From positions 1 to 64,000 of the forward strand of contig CAVHRK010000025.1 of NCBI GenBank assembly GCA_963638365.1: a stretch of 64,000 nt of DNA, given 5' to 3'. The notes beneath the pieces were generated by a model. It saw only the letters and a program-made list of their open reading frames with translations, searched no databases and was not told the DNA's origin. A program made the translations under genes and the position numbers. How positions within the stretch are numbered: position 1 is the first letter of the stretch; each line of letters opens with the position of its first letter. The DNA is from Suilimivivens sp963638365 (lineage in GTDB: Bacteria > Bacillota > Clostridia > Lachnospirales > Lachnospiraceae). This document shows, piece after piece, positions 43,970 to 52,987 of this stretch.

Positions 43970-44695
43970 TTAACGTCTTCTGATACTTCTTACTACAAAG
44001 CCGTCTGTAGAAGAAGCTCCCTGGCTGGCTGCAATCGCTGCTGCAATCACTGCAACAAGCTCTGTGTCGTCTGCCTGTTCTTCTTTTTCAATAATCTGTG
44101 CAATGGTATGATCGACTGCTGCAGTTTTGATTTCTTCCTGTTTCGGCTTCTTGGAAAATGCTGCCTGAATTTTAGGAATAAAGTTGAAACAGCTGATAAT
44201 AAAGCTGATCAAAATCAAGACTACGAATACGGTTCCCATACCGAGAAGGGTATTCAGTGCAGCCTTCTCCATACCTTCTGCAAAGGTATATGTGGTATTG
44301 ACGGTAAGACTGGTAAGTGCACTCTTCTCATATACGACTTCAATCGTTCCATCGTGATCCGTGCCCTTGATTTCTGCAAGGATCGTACCTTCTGTCATAT
44401 CTGCATCCATGGTGTTCTGCTTCAGCTCACCCATGCCGGTTACCACACCGATCTCTTCGATGCTGCTTTCATAACTGGAATACGCACTCTTGAAAACAGA
44501 AACATCATAGCCCTGCTTCTCTGCTTCCTCCAGCTGTTCGCTGCTCATCTGGCTGAGTCCGTCAAAATAGTACTCTGCACAGGATAATGCATCTTCGGTA
44601 GAAAGGTAACTGGTATCGTCTGCTTTGGAGCTTCCACATGCAGTCAGACCAAGCATACAGATGATCATACCTAATACTAATAAATGTTTTTTCAT
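43970..44695 (-). CDS. OadG-like subunit with lipoprotein N-terminus
   Basis: 241 residues. A lipoprotein signal with lipobox LTACG (Cys near residue 20) opens an extracellular domain (about 25-125, no known family). One membrane helix (about 145-170) is followed by a cytoplasmic tail with an ADDTELVAVIAAAIAASQG motif typical of OadG, which ties the carboxyltransferase to the pump. Start ATG 44695 is favoured by AAAGGA upstream, and the longer frame overlaps mmdA. An OadG fused to a lipoprotein domain is longer than the usual 80-100-residue form. Confidence 0.8.
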   Translation of the reverse strand: MKKHLLVLGMIICMLGLTACGSSKADDTSYLSTEDALSCAEYYFDGLSQMSSEQLEEAEKQGYDVSVFKSAYSSYESSIEEIGVVTGMGELKQNTMDADMTEGTILAEIKGTDHDGTIEVVYEKSALTSLTVNTTYTFAEGMEKAALNTLLGMGTVFVVLILISFIISCFNFIPKIQAAFSKKPKQEEIKTAAVDHTIAQIIEKEEQADDTELVAVIAAAIAASQGASSTDGFVVRSIRRR

Positions 44696-44711
44696 ATTAA
44701 GCAATTCCTTT

Positions 44712-46139
44712 CTATACTGTGCCGTGCTTCTTTGCCGGTCTGTCTTCGCTCTTTGTAAGGAGCATTTCAAATGCGCCAATGACATACTTTCTGGTGTCAA
44801 CAGGCTCAATGATCTGATCAACATATCCTCTCTTTGCTGCGCTTGTTACATTGTTCTGTAACTCAGCATATTCCTTTGCACAGACATCAATAGCATCTGC
44901 GCCCTGACCATCACAGATGATCTTAGCTGCAAGCTTGGCATCCATGGAACCGATCTTTGCATCCGGATATGCCATGGTGATATCTGCACCGATTGCCTTG
45001 GAATTCATTGCAACATATGCACTTCCGAAAGCTTCACCAACAATAACGTTTACTTTCGGTACAGTTGCGTTTGCAAATGCGTAAGTAAGCTTTGCTGCTG
45101 CTTTGGCAATCTTCTTCTCAGCGCACTTGTCAGCCTTGTAACCCTTTACGTTGGTAAGGGATAATACCGGAATTCCGAAAGCATCACAGAAGTTAACGAA
45201 ATCAGCAGCCTTCTCACATCCTGCAGGAGTAAGAACTGCATCAAACTTCTCTGCTTCGCCGTTCTCGTCATATAAAGCGGTACGGTTTGCTACAGCACCA
45301 ACGGTAACGCCGTCTAACTTAATCAGGGCAGTAACCATTTCCTTCGCATAAGCACTCTTTACTTCGAATACCTGTCCGTTATCGGAAATCTGGGAAAGAG
45401 CGATGGCAGGATCTGCTACAGCGCCTTCCATATTTTCACATGCTCTGTTCAGATCATCGGTACAGTCCTCAAAGAATGCATCGTCATCGTTATTTGCAGG
45501 AAGCATGCTTACAAGCTCTCTGATCTTGGCAAGTACGGTTGCCTCATCAGCAACAACATCCACATTGCCTGCCTCTTCACTCTGGAATGCAGCAGATGCA
45601 GTGTCACACTTGGTAACTACGTTTCCGTCTAATGCATTGGGAGCGTTAACAAATAATTTTGCCTTGCTCTCTTCCATGAAAGTAAAGTCTGTTAAGGTCG
45701 GGATTAAAGCAAGACCGCCGCCACAGTTACCGAAAATAGCGGTAATCTGAGGGATCACGCCTGAACTTAACACCTGCTTTTTGTAGATTTCACCGAAACC
45801 GTTTAATGCATCGGTTGCTTCCTGTAATCTTAAACCTGCGGATTCAATGAGGCCAATTACAGGTGCTCCTGTCTTCAGTGCAAGGTCATAAAGATTGGCA
45901 ATTTTCTTTGCATGCATTTCACCAACGCTGCCGTTTAATACGGAAGCATCCTGGCTGTATACATATACAAGATTACCACCAATTACTCCATAACCGGTGA
46001 TGACACCGTCAGAAGGAGTCTCAGTCTGTTTCAGATTAAAGTCGGTGCTTCTGGCTGTAACCATGGCGCCAATTTCAACGAAACTGTTGTCATCGAGTAA
46101 AGAAGCTATTCTTTGACTCGCTTGTGAAGTAGTACTCAT
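44712..46139 (-). CDS. mmdA: MmdA-type carboxyltransferase (12S-like)
   Basis: 475 residues. Belongs to the crotonase-fold acyl-CoA carboxyltransferase family (methylmalonyl-CoA decarboxylase alpha, propionyl-CoA carboxylase beta, 12S transcarboxylase). IESAGLRLQEATDALNGFGEI and the Gly-rich FGNCGGGLALIP, then EAFGSAYVAMNSK, make up the acyl-CoA and biotin sites. It lies in one operon with an OadA-type subunit, so acyl-CoA and pyruvate chemistry may meet on a single carrier. Exact acyl-CoA substrate cannot be read from sequence. Shorter than the usual 500-520 residues. Confidence 0.85.
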   Translation of the reverse strand: MSTTSQASQRIASLLDDNSFVEIGAMVTARSTDFNLKQTETPSDGVITGYGVIGGNLVYVYSQDASVLNGSVGEMHAKKIANLYDLALKTGAPVIGLIESAGLRLQEATDALNGFGEIYKKQVLSSGVIPQITAIFGNCGGGLALIPTLTDFTFMEESKAKLFVNAPNALDGNVVTKCDTASAAFQSEEAGNVDVVADEATVLAKIRELVSMLPANNDDDAFFEDCTDDLNRACENMEGAVADPAIALSQISDNGQVFEVKSAYAKEMVTALIKLDGVTVGAVANRTALYDENGEAEKFDAVLTPAGCEKAADFVNFCDAFGIPVLSLTNVKGYKADKCAEKKIAKAAAKLTYAFANATVPKVNVIVGEAFGSAYVAMNSKAIGADITMAYPDAKIGSMDAKLAAKIICDGQGADAIDVCAKEYAELQNNVTSAAKRGYVDQIIEPVDTRKYVIGAFEMLLTKSEDRPAKKHGTV

Positions 46140-46305
46140 ATTCTTCAGCCCTCCATTTTTATATTAAATAAATGATAACGCATTAAAGGGCGCATTGCAC
46201 CCCATAAATCATCTATGGTAGTATAACACAAAGTTTTTAAATCGCATAGGACAAATTTGCTTTTTCTGCAAATTTTTTACAAAAATTTTACCCGTGTGCC
46301 CTCTC

Positions 46306-46334
46306 ACATATCTTTCTTTTTTCCTGCATACATA
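46306..46334 (+). promoter_or_regulatory. Possible sporulation-type promoter before the D,D-carboxypeptidase gene
   Basis: CATACATA (46327-46334) matches the sigma-E type -10 pattern, with ACATATCT (46306-46313) 13 bp upstream as a loose -35. It lies about 32 bases before the ATG at 46367. A weak case. Confidence 0.25.
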
Positions 46335-46366
46335 TAGGATGAGTCTTTTTGAAAAAAGGATCCCCT

Positions 46367-47734
46367 ATGTCCCAGAAAAAACGATACTATTTATTCATCC
46401 TCTTTTCCCTGTTATTCCTTATTTTCTGTAGTCTTCCCGGAATACATACAGGAAATACAGCTGCGGATGTTCTTAATCATTCCATAGTCTCCGATCTGCC
46501 ACAACCGCTTTCTGTGTTCAAGGCACCATCCACCGTTGTGGATTCCTCCATACAGCCTTCCCTTACGCTCTACGCAAAGTCCGCTGTTTTAATGGACGCG
46601 GAATCCGGGCGTATTTTATATGAAAAGAACGGATCCGAGATTCTTCCGATGGCAAGCACCACCAAGATCATGACCTGCATTCTCGCACTGGAAAACGCAG
46701 ATCTCAACGATTACGCCGAAGCCTCCTCTTACGCATCGAGCATGCCCAAGGTCCATCTCGGCGTCCGTTCCGGAGAATGCTTCCGTTTAGAGGATCTGCT
46801 TTATTCCCTGATGTTGGAATCCCATAACGATTCTGCGGTCGTCATTGCCGAGCATATTGCCGGGAGCACCGGAGAGTTTGCGGATATGATGAACCGGAAG
46901 GCAAAGGAAATCGGCTGTGAAAACACCTTCTTTATCACCCCGAACGGCCTGGATGCAGTCTCTACCTCCACGGACGGTCAGACACACATTCATTCCACCA
47001 CAGCCACAGATCTTGCCCGGATCATGTCCTACTGCATCACATCCTCTCCGAAGAAAGAAGAATTCCTTACGATCACCCGCACCGCCTCACATTCCTTTAC
47101 CGGCCTCCAGAAATCCGGGGAGGATTATGTTTCGGACGGACGCTCCTTTACCTGCAACAATCACAACGCCTTTTTATCCATGATGGAGGGCGCCCTCTCC
47201 GGCAAAACCGGTTTCACCGCCAACGCCGGTTACTGCTATGTCGGCTCCTTACGGCAGGAGGACCGTACCTTCGTCGTTGCCCTGCTCGCCTGTGGCTGGC
47301 CGAACAATAAATCCTACAAATGGTCTGATACCAAAAAGCTGATGAGCTACGGCCTTGAAAATTATACGACACATACCCTACAGGAAGCCCTGCTTTCTTC
47401 CTCGGACCTTGCTCCCGTTCCGGTCTATGACGCAGCCACAGATACATGGAATGCCACGCTTTCCGAAACGCCTTATATTGAACGGGATGAAGCTTTTGTA
47501 AACAAAAAAATTCTCCTTAAACAAGGAGAACATTTTCAGGTACAATATGAATATGAAAAAAACTTAACCGCACCCGTACAGAGCGGCCAGCAGATCGGTG
47601 AAATCCGTTATTATCTCGATGATACCCTGTACTATAAAGAAAGCATCCATGTTCCGGATCCGGTCGATGCCATTACACTTCCTTACTGCGTCCGGCAGAG
47701 CATCCGACATTTTCTGCTTTATACATCCACCTGA
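46367..47734 (+). CDS. D-alanyl-D-alanine carboxypeptidase (DacF/PBP5 type)
   Basis: 455 residues. Penicillin-binding motifs: SxxK in MASTTKIMTC (near residue 96), SHND as the SxN motif (near 158), and SGKTGFT (KTG near 280). An N-terminal signal/anchor helix is at about 8-25. It trims pentapeptide stem peptides of peptidoglycan. ATG 46367 has AAAGGAT upstream; a TTG at 46349 is in frame but less likely. The only plus-strand gene of the second half of the window; its last 16 bases overlap scpB on the other strand. Confidence 0.92.
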   Translation: MSQKKRYYLFILFSLLFLIFCSLPGIHTGNTAADVLNHSIVSDLPQPLSVFKAPSTVVDSSIQPSLTLYAKSAVLMDAESGRILYEKNGSEILPMASTTKIMTCILALENADLNDYAEASSYASSMPKVHLGVRSGECFRLEDLLYSLMLESHNDSAVVIAEHIAGSTGEFADMMNRKAKEIGCENTFFITPNGLDAVSTSTDGQTHIHSTTATDLARIMSYCITSSPKKEEFLTITRTASHSFTGLQKSGEDYVSDGRSFTCNNHNAFLSMMEGALSGKTGFTANAGYCYVGSLRQEDRTFVVALLACGWPNNKSYKWSDTKKLMSYGLENYTTHTLQEALLSSSDLAPVPVYDAATDTWNATLSETPYIERDEAFVNKKILLKQGEHFQVQYEYEKNLTAPVQSGQQIGEIRYYLDDTLYYKESIHVPDPVDAITLPYCVRQSIRHFLLYTST

Positions 47735-48294
47735 ACATCACCGTCAACTTCGGCTTCTGCCTGCTGTTTGAATTCCTCAATCTGGACCGGGGACAATTCC
47801 GGCAGTTCCTCCAGGGACTTCACACCAAAGCTTCTTAAAAACTCCTCGGTTGTACCGAACAGAAGCGGCTTACCGGGTGCATCCATACGTCCGATCTCAG
47901 CAATCAGTCCGAATTCCAAAAGGCGGTTCACTGCATGGTCACAGCTCACCCCGCGGACACGTTCGATTTCCGCTCTGGTGATCGGCTGCTTATAGGCAAT
48001 AATGGACAATGTTTCCAAAAGCGTATCGGTGAGTACATATTTGCGCGGCGTCTTTGCAATTTTAATCAGATACTCATACATTTCAGACTTCGTGCACATC
48101 TGGAAGGAATCTTCTAATTCCATCAGAGTGATTCCTCTGTCCTCCCTGTCATAGTCTGATTTCATTTCCAGTAAAAGCTCTTTCGTTTCCTTTTTACTGA
48201 TTTCCAGTACCGCTGCAAGCCGTTCGGTCTCAACGGCTTCTCCCATGGTAAATAAAACAGCTTCGAGTACGGCTTTCTGTTCCTTCTTATCCAT
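47719..48294 (-). CDS. scpB: Segregation and condensation protein ScpB
   Basis: 191 residues, two winged-helix domains; EAVLFTMGEAVETERLA at the start and IAYKQPITRAEIERVRGVSCDHAVNRLLEFGLI in the centre are typical. ScpB works with ScpA and SMC in chromosome condensation. Follows scpA after 17 bases. Confidence 0.96.
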   Translation of the reverse strand: MDKKEQKAVLEAVLFTMGEAVETERLAAVLEISKKETKELLLEMKSDYDREDRGITLMELEDSFQMCTKSEMYEYLIKIAKTPRKYVLTDTLLETLSIIAYKQPITRAEIERVRGVSCDHAVNRLLEFGLIAEIGRMDAPGKPLLFGTTEEFLRSFGVKSLEELPELSPVQIEEFKQQAEAEVDGDVQVDV

Positions 48295-48311
48295 TTTAAA
48301 ACTCTCTTTCC

Positions 48312-49058
48312 CTATCCTGCCTTTGATGTAATCCAGATATCATCAAAGATATTTTCCTGCACAATCGTGATTTTGCCCATCTTCATAAGCTCGAGAATCA
48401 CCATAAAGGTGACAATAATCTCCATCTTACTGCGCTGCTTCTCCATCAGATCCATGAAGCTGAACTTCTTATGTGTCAGAAGATACTCCTCCACATAAGC
48501 GGTCTTTCCATCCATGTCGATTTCATCTTTTTCAATCTTGCCAAAGGTACTTCGTACCGGATCAATCTTGTCCTCCTGCCGGCGCATCACCATATGGAAA
48601 AGTTCCTGCAGCTTTCCTAAATTGGCATCTCCCAAAAGCTCCTGCATGTCTATCGGAGGACGGTAATCCTCGATCTCCTTAGGCAGGGTCTTGTCCTTAA
48701 ACCAGGTCTTCGCCGCATCCACCTGACGATCCTTTAATTCATAAGCCATATACTTGTACATCTTGTATTCCAGCAGCTTCTGTACCAGCTCTGCTCTCGG
48801 GTCCTCTTCTTCTCCCTCTTCGTTGACTTCCTTCGGAAGAAGCATCCGGCATTTAATATCAAGAAGCGTTGCCGCCATGACAAGGAATTCACTCATCACG
48901 TTCATGTCTTCCGTTTCCATGGCCTTTATGTAATCCAGATACTGCTCCGTAATCATCACAATGGGAATATCATAAATATCGACTTTATTCTTTTCAATCA
49001 GATGTAACAGTAGATCCAAGGGGCCTTCAAATGCCTCCAGCTTTACCGATATTGCCAT
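48312..49058 (-). CDS. scpA: Segregation and condensation protein ScpA
   Basis: 248 residues. The kleisin subunit: FEGPLDLLLHLIEKNKVDIYDIPI at the N-terminus and a C-terminal winged helix. It bridges the SMC heads. 12 bases after deoC. Confidence 0.96.
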   Translation of the reverse strand: MAISVKLEAFEGPLDLLLHLIEKNKVDIYDIPIVMITEQYLDYIKAMETEDMNVMSEFLVMAATLLDIKCRMLLPKEVNEEGEEEDPRAELVQKLLEYKMYKYMAYELKDRQVDAAKTWFKDKTLPKEIEDYRPPIDMQELLGDANLGKLQELFHMVMRRQEDKIDPVRSTFGKIEKDEIDMDGKTAYVEEYLLTHKKFSFMDLMEKQRSKMEIIVTFMVILELMKMGKITIVQENIFDDIWITSKAG

Positions 49059-49070
49059 ATCAATGCTCCT

Positions 49071-49715
49071 TTAACTGCAGATTGCAATCGTTGCACTCGT
49101 TCCGAGACGGCTTGCTCCGGCATCGATCATTCTCTGTGCGGTTTCCTTATCCCGGATTCCACCGGAAGCCTTGATGCCTAAGCGTGTCCCGACTTCACCG
49201 CGCATCAGCGCGACATCTTCTGCGGTTGCCCCGCCTGTGGAAAATCCGGTCGAGGTCTTTACAAAGTCTGCCCCTGCCTTTTCAGCAAGCCGGCAGGCCG
49301 TACGCTTCTCCTCATCCGTTAACAGACAGGTCTCGATGATGACCTTCAGCGTCTGCTTCTCGCACGCCTTGCGGACCGCCAGAATATCCTGATAAACCGT
49401 TTCTTCTTCGCCATCCTTTAATGCAGCCACATTGATGACCATATCAATTTCATCTGCGCCATCCTCGACTGCGATCGCAGCCTCCATGGCTTTCGCTTTC
49501 GTACTCATCTGTCCGAGAGGGAATCCGACTACGGTACAGACCTTTACATCCGTCCCCTCCAGTTCCTTCTTCACAAGCGCCGTATAAAAACCGTTCACGC
49601 ACACGGACATGAACCCGTATTCCTTTGCTTCCCGGCAGACCTTAAGAACTGCTTCCTTTGTGGCATCTGCCTTTAATATTGTATGATCAAATAATTTCGT
49701 ATTCAGCTTCTCCAT
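49071..49715 (-). CDS. deoC: Deoxyribose-phosphate aldolase
   Basis: 214 residues, normal length. Splits deoxyribose 5-phosphate to glyceraldehyde 3-phosphate and acetaldehyde. The Schiff-base lysine is in FVKTSTGFSTGGAT; DEIDMVIN and KASGGIRDKETA are the other conserved segments. ATG 49715 (MEKLNTKLFDHT) is used since AAGGGG is 6 bases upstream. Unusual neighbours for a deo gene: no phosphopentomutase or nucleoside transporter next to it, and it heads the scpAB group. Confidence 0.95.
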   Translation of the reverse strand: MEKLNTKLFDHTILKADATKEAVLKVCREAKEYGFMSVCVNGFYTALVKKELEGTDVKVCTVVGFPLGQMSTKAKAMEAAIAVEDGADEIDMVINVAALKDGEEETVYQDILAVRKACEKQTLKVIIETCLLTDEEKRTACRLAEKAGADFVKTSTGFSTGGATAEDVALMRGEVGTRLGIKASGGIRDKETAQRMIDAGASRLGTSATIAICS

Positions 49716-49812
49716 CATGTACCCCTTACCAGATCTTATTATTAAAGAAATCACGTAACTATTCAGAACTTCATTCACAAAATCACAACTTTATTAGTGT
49801 ACCATTTATCTT

Positions 49813-50664
49813 TTAAGGCGTCAACTTCACAACCACAAGTTCACCCGGGTTAAAAATCCGGATCGGAAGCGTATGCGTCCCCAGACCACGGCTTAAAATC
49901 ATGGTTGCCGCTCCTTCCCGGAACTCCCCGCCATCATACTTCGGAAACAACTTCATGGAAGGAGCAATCACTCCTCCAAGAACGGGAAGCCGCATCAGCC
50001 CGCCATGCACATGCCCGGCAAATACAAGATCTGCGCCCCACGCCGCATAGTCCTCAAAGAAATCCGGATTATGGGCAATCATCATATGAAAGGAGCCAGG
50101 ATCCGGCACTCCCAGATACTCCTGCACCCGATCCGCTCCCAGTATCTGCTTACGGAACTTCCGGTAATAGCGCCTGTGAATTTCCAGTCCATACAGGCTG
50201 ATATTATAATCCTTCAGATAAACATGCTCATTGGAAAGAAAACGAATCCCCATTCCGGACAGCTTTTTCCGGTAGTCCTCATACAGACTCCCGAACTCTT
50301 CTGTTTCTTCCTTGGTTTTCTGCTCATGATTGCCATTGGCATAATAAATGGGGTAGTTCTTTGCAAGCTCTTCCATCAGCTTCTGTGCCGTTACCGTTTC
50401 CTTTCCAGAAAGAGAGGTATACATATCACCGGACACAATAATGAAATCCGGATTCTGCTCCCGGATAGCACGGATGAGACGGCAGTTATCTTTTCCGAAG
50501 GACTTGTTATGAAGATCCGATAACTGCACAATTTTAAGAGGCTTAAAAAGCCTCTTGTCTTCACAGTGGTATTCCCGTATGACAAACCGGTTACAGTCAA
50601 TCACCATAACCATGCTAAAAAAGAGGGCAAGGATTACGATAAGCAACAACAGTATTTTGATCAT
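49813..50664 (-). CDS. Membrane-anchored metallophosphoesterase
   Basis: 283 residues. One N-terminal helix (about 3-22), then the calcineurin-like motifs: QLSDLHN (DxH), VSGDMY (GD), GNHE, AHNPD and FAGHVHGG (GHxH). Substrate is unknown; homologues (YaeI/YkuE type) include lipid-linked phosphoesterases. Stands between deoC and a D,D-carboxypeptidase gene. Confidence 0.9.
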   Translation of the reverse strand: MIKILLLLIVILALFFSMVMVIDCNRFVIREYHCEDKRLFKPLKIVQLSDLHNKSFGKDNCRLIRAIREQNPDFIIVSGDMYTSLSGKETVTAQKLMEELAKNYPIYYANGNHEQKTKEETEEFGSLYEDYRKKLSGMGIRFLSNEHVYLKDYNISLYGLEIHRRYYRKFRKQILGADRVQEYLGVPDPGSFHMMIAHNPDFFEDYAAWGADLVFAGHVHGGLMRLPVLGGVIAPSMKLFPKYDGGEFREGAATMILSRGLGTHTLPIRIFNPGELVVVKLTP

Positions 50665-50706
50665 ATTCCATCCTTTCCGACATAAACCATTCCCTGTTTT
50701 CTATAT

Positions 50707-51873
50707 TTAAACAGTATAAAACATTCTCCATACTTTTTGCAAATAGTCTTTATAAACCGCCTTATCAACCGTCTGTCCTGTCACAATCGAAACGCTGCCG
50801 ATCCGGTTTCCATTTAATAAGTACACGGCTTCTCCAACCGCCTCACCTTCCTGTACCGGTGCTTCCACACTTTCCGGCAGCACGATCTTCTTCTCAATTC
50901 CGGACAGTACCTGCCCTTCCGTATCCAGATACCGGAACGGTCCCTGATAGGAAAGAGCGACGGTATCTTCCACACCGCCATTTACGGTAAGAAACGGCAG
51001 TTGTTCTTCATTCTTATCCTCATAAAGGGAACTGATGCTGTAGCCATAGGTCAGTAACGACATGGCATCCTGAAACCGTACCTTATTATTGGAAGAACCC
51101 ATGACAACCGCAATCAGATCAATATTGTCTTTGCTTGCGGTTGCAGACAGACAGTATTTCGCCTTACTGGTGGAGCCGGTTTTTAATCCGGTGGTGTATT
51201 CATACATTTTTAGCAGCTTATTCGTACTGGACAGGGTGAAGTTGGAAGTGCCCTGTGCCGTTTCATGCACAATATCCTCCATCCAGATACCGGTATAGTT
51301 TAACACCTCCGGATGCTTCGTAATCAGCTCCCGTGACATGATTGCCACATCCCTCGCACTGGAATAATGACCGTCTGAATCTGTAAGTCCGCAGCAGTCC
51401 TCAAAGTGTGTATTCTCCATGCCAAGCTCCTCGGCCCGCAGATTCATGAGCTTCACAAATTCCGCTTCACTACCTGCCAGGAACTCTGCCACCGCCACGC
51501 TCGCATCGTTTCCGGAGGCTACCGCAATGCACTTAATCATGGTTTCCAGTGTCTGTACTTCTCCTTCTTCCAGAAATACCTGTGAACCACCCATGGACTT
51601 TGCATAGGCACTGGTCGTCACCTCACTCTGCAGAGTCACCCGCCCCGTATTCAGGTAGTCAAAAATCAGCAGTAAGGTCATAATTTTCGTAATACTGGCA
51701 GGACTTCTCCGTTCGTCCGCGTTCTGCTCACAGATTACTTTTCCTGTGGAGGCTTCCATCAGAATGTACGACGGCGCATCGATTTCCGGTGCCGCCATGG
51801 CAGGAACCGGCACAGACACAAACAGCAGGAACGTCATCATACCGCATAGTAGTTTCTTCATCATTGATCTCAA
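50707..51873 (-). CDS. dacF: D-alanyl-D-alanine carboxypeptidase DacF-like
   Basis: 388 residues. Signal peptide, then SPASITKIM (SxxK, near residue 58), ASGNDASV (SGN, near 120) and KTGSTSKA (KTG, near 226), the three motifs of a low-molecular-weight penicillin-binding protein, plus a C-terminal PBP5-type domain. TTG 51873 with GGGGAG 9 bases upstream looks like the true start; ATG 51864 is alternative. Close to scpAB, an arrangement seen in other clostridia. Confidence 0.92.
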   Translation of the reverse strand: MRSMMKKLLCGMMTFLLFVSVPVPAMAAPEIDAPSYILMEASTGKVICEQNADERRSPASITKIMTLLLIFDYLNTGRVTLQSEVTTSAYAKSMGGSQVFLEEGEVQTLETMIKCIAVASGNDASVAVAEFLAGSEAEFVKLMNLRAEELGMENTHFEDCCGLTDSDGHYSSARDVAIMSRELITKHPEVLNYTGIWMEDIVHETAQGTSNFTLSSTNKLLKMYEYTTGLKTGSTSKAKYCLSATASKDNIDLIAVVMGSSNNKVRFQDAMSLLTYGYSISSLYEDKNEEQLPFLTVNGGVEDTVALSYQGPFRYLDTEGQVLSGIEKKIVLPESVEAPVQEGEAVGEAVYLLNGNRIGSVSIVTGQTVDKAVYKDYLQKVWRMFYTV

Positions 51874-51956
51874 GGCAATCTTCTCCCCGACAAAACTCTA
51901 TACCTATAAATATGTTCCTGCTGCTTTAAAAATGAACTATATAAACGAATTCGTAT

Positions 51957-52547
51957 CTACCACTTCGTACGGATGCTCTCGTACAGTTCCGTAATGCGTT
52001 CCCTGCTCTTTTTGATATCTGCACTAAACAACTTCGCAAACTGGAACAGATAATCGATCGTCACAATGCAAAGTACGATCACACAGAACCGCTTCCCAAG
52101 CTGCATATCATAGCGGTCGATCATCCCCATCACCTTACCATGCAGGAAGGTGATAATGATAATTGCATAAAAACCCCATGCAATGGTGCTCTCCAGGCAG
52201 ATAAGTCCCTGGAAATTACACGGCTTATTTGTGTAGTCCCACCAGACTTCACCGAAAATCTTAAGCATCAGCCGGCCTACCAGATATTCAAATGCGGTAG
52301 CCATAACCGCCCCTGCGCAGTAAAGAAGGAATGGATTACTCGACAGCGGCCGAAGCACCAGATAGCCGATGACTGCTCCGAATCCATAGATCGGACAGAA
52401 CGGTCCCTTGCCGAAACCACGGTTCGTTAACTTCTTATTACAGATGGACATATAGATCGACTCTACAAGCCACCCCAGCATACTATAAATAATAAACGCT
52501 GCAACCAGATGATACACATCGGTTCCAAACATCTCTTTCGTCCACAT
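51957..52547 (-). CDS. Putative ABC-transporter type IV membrane protein (PF06541/CmpB-like)
   Basis: 196 residues with about five helices. YSMLGWLVESIYMSICNKKLTNRGFGKGPFCPIYGFGAV is the family-defining start. Function is uncertain. ATG 52547 (MWTKEMFG) has GAGGGGA upstream. Lies between rpsU and dacF. Confidence 0.8.
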   Translation of the reverse strand: MWTKEMFGTDVYHLVAAFIIYSMLGWLVESIYMSICNKKLTNRGFGKGPFCPIYGFGAVIGYLVLRPLSSNPFLLYCAGAVMATAFEYLVGRLMLKIFGEVWWDYTNKPCNFQGLICLESTIAWGFYAIIIITFLHGKVMGMIDRYDMQLGKRFCVIVLCIVTIDYLFQFAKLFSADIKKSRERITELYESIRTKW

Positions 52548-52590
52548 AAAGATCCCCTCATCCTGAATCAAATATTATCAAGTAACAAGA

Positions 52591-52615
52591 AAGCCCTTAG
52601 TTTTATCCAAGGGCT
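52591..52615 (-). terminator. Terminator after rpsU
   Basis: Stem of AGCCCTT (52592-52598) with AAGGGCT (52609-52615) around a 10-base loop; on the minus strand the tail reads TTTCTTG. It lies just after the rpsU stop. Confidence 0.7.
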
Positions 52616-52629
52616 CACGTTTACTTTAA

Positions 52630-52806
52630 TTAGTTGTATTTACGTTTTCTTGCTGCTTCTGACTTTTTCTTACGCTTAACGCTCGGCTTCTCGTAATGCT
52701 CTCTCTTACGAATCTCCTGCTGAATGCCGGCTTTTGCACAGCTTCTCTTAAAACGACGTAAAGCGCTATCTAAAGTCTCGTTTTCTTTTACGATTACGTT
52801 TGACAT
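52630..52806 (-). CDS. rpsU: 30S ribosomal protein S21
   Basis: 58 residues: MSNVIVKENETLDSALRRFK and the basic tail KRKKKSEAARKRKYN are those of bS21. The start has AGGGAGG about 12 bases upstream. It has its own strong promoter and terminator, so it is monocistronic. Too short to be picked up by coarse gene finding. Confidence 0.97.
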   Translation of the reverse strand: MSNVIVKENETLDSALRRFKRSCAKAGIQQEIRKREHYEKPSVKRKKKSEAARKRKYN

Positions 52807-52886
52807 TTACACCCTGACCTCCCTTCAGTCCCTTCTAGTAACATGACTGACTGGGTTATTCTTGTGTGTACTCACACACAACACAT

Positions 52887-52914
52887 ATTATATCATAAAT
52901 CATGTACACGTCAA
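52887..52914 (-). promoter_or_regulatory. Promoter of rpsU
   Basis: On the minus strand TTGACG (52909-52914) and a perfect TATAAT (52887-52892) are 16 bp apart, about 80 bases before the start codon. The leader contains a TTGTGTGT/ACACACAA stem. Confidence 0.82.
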
Positions 52915-52916
52915 GA

Positions 52917-52942
52917 GAAAAATTATATATTTACGTATAATT
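52917..52942 (-). terminator. AT-rich hairpin after alaS
   Basis: On the minus strand AAATTATA and TATAATTTTT form a short stem followed by T-rich sequence, 46 bases after the alaS stop. Weak but correctly placed. Confidence 0.4.
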
Positions 52943-52987
52943 TAATGTGATGATATATTTCAATATCATCTTCTCTGAAATTTATGC

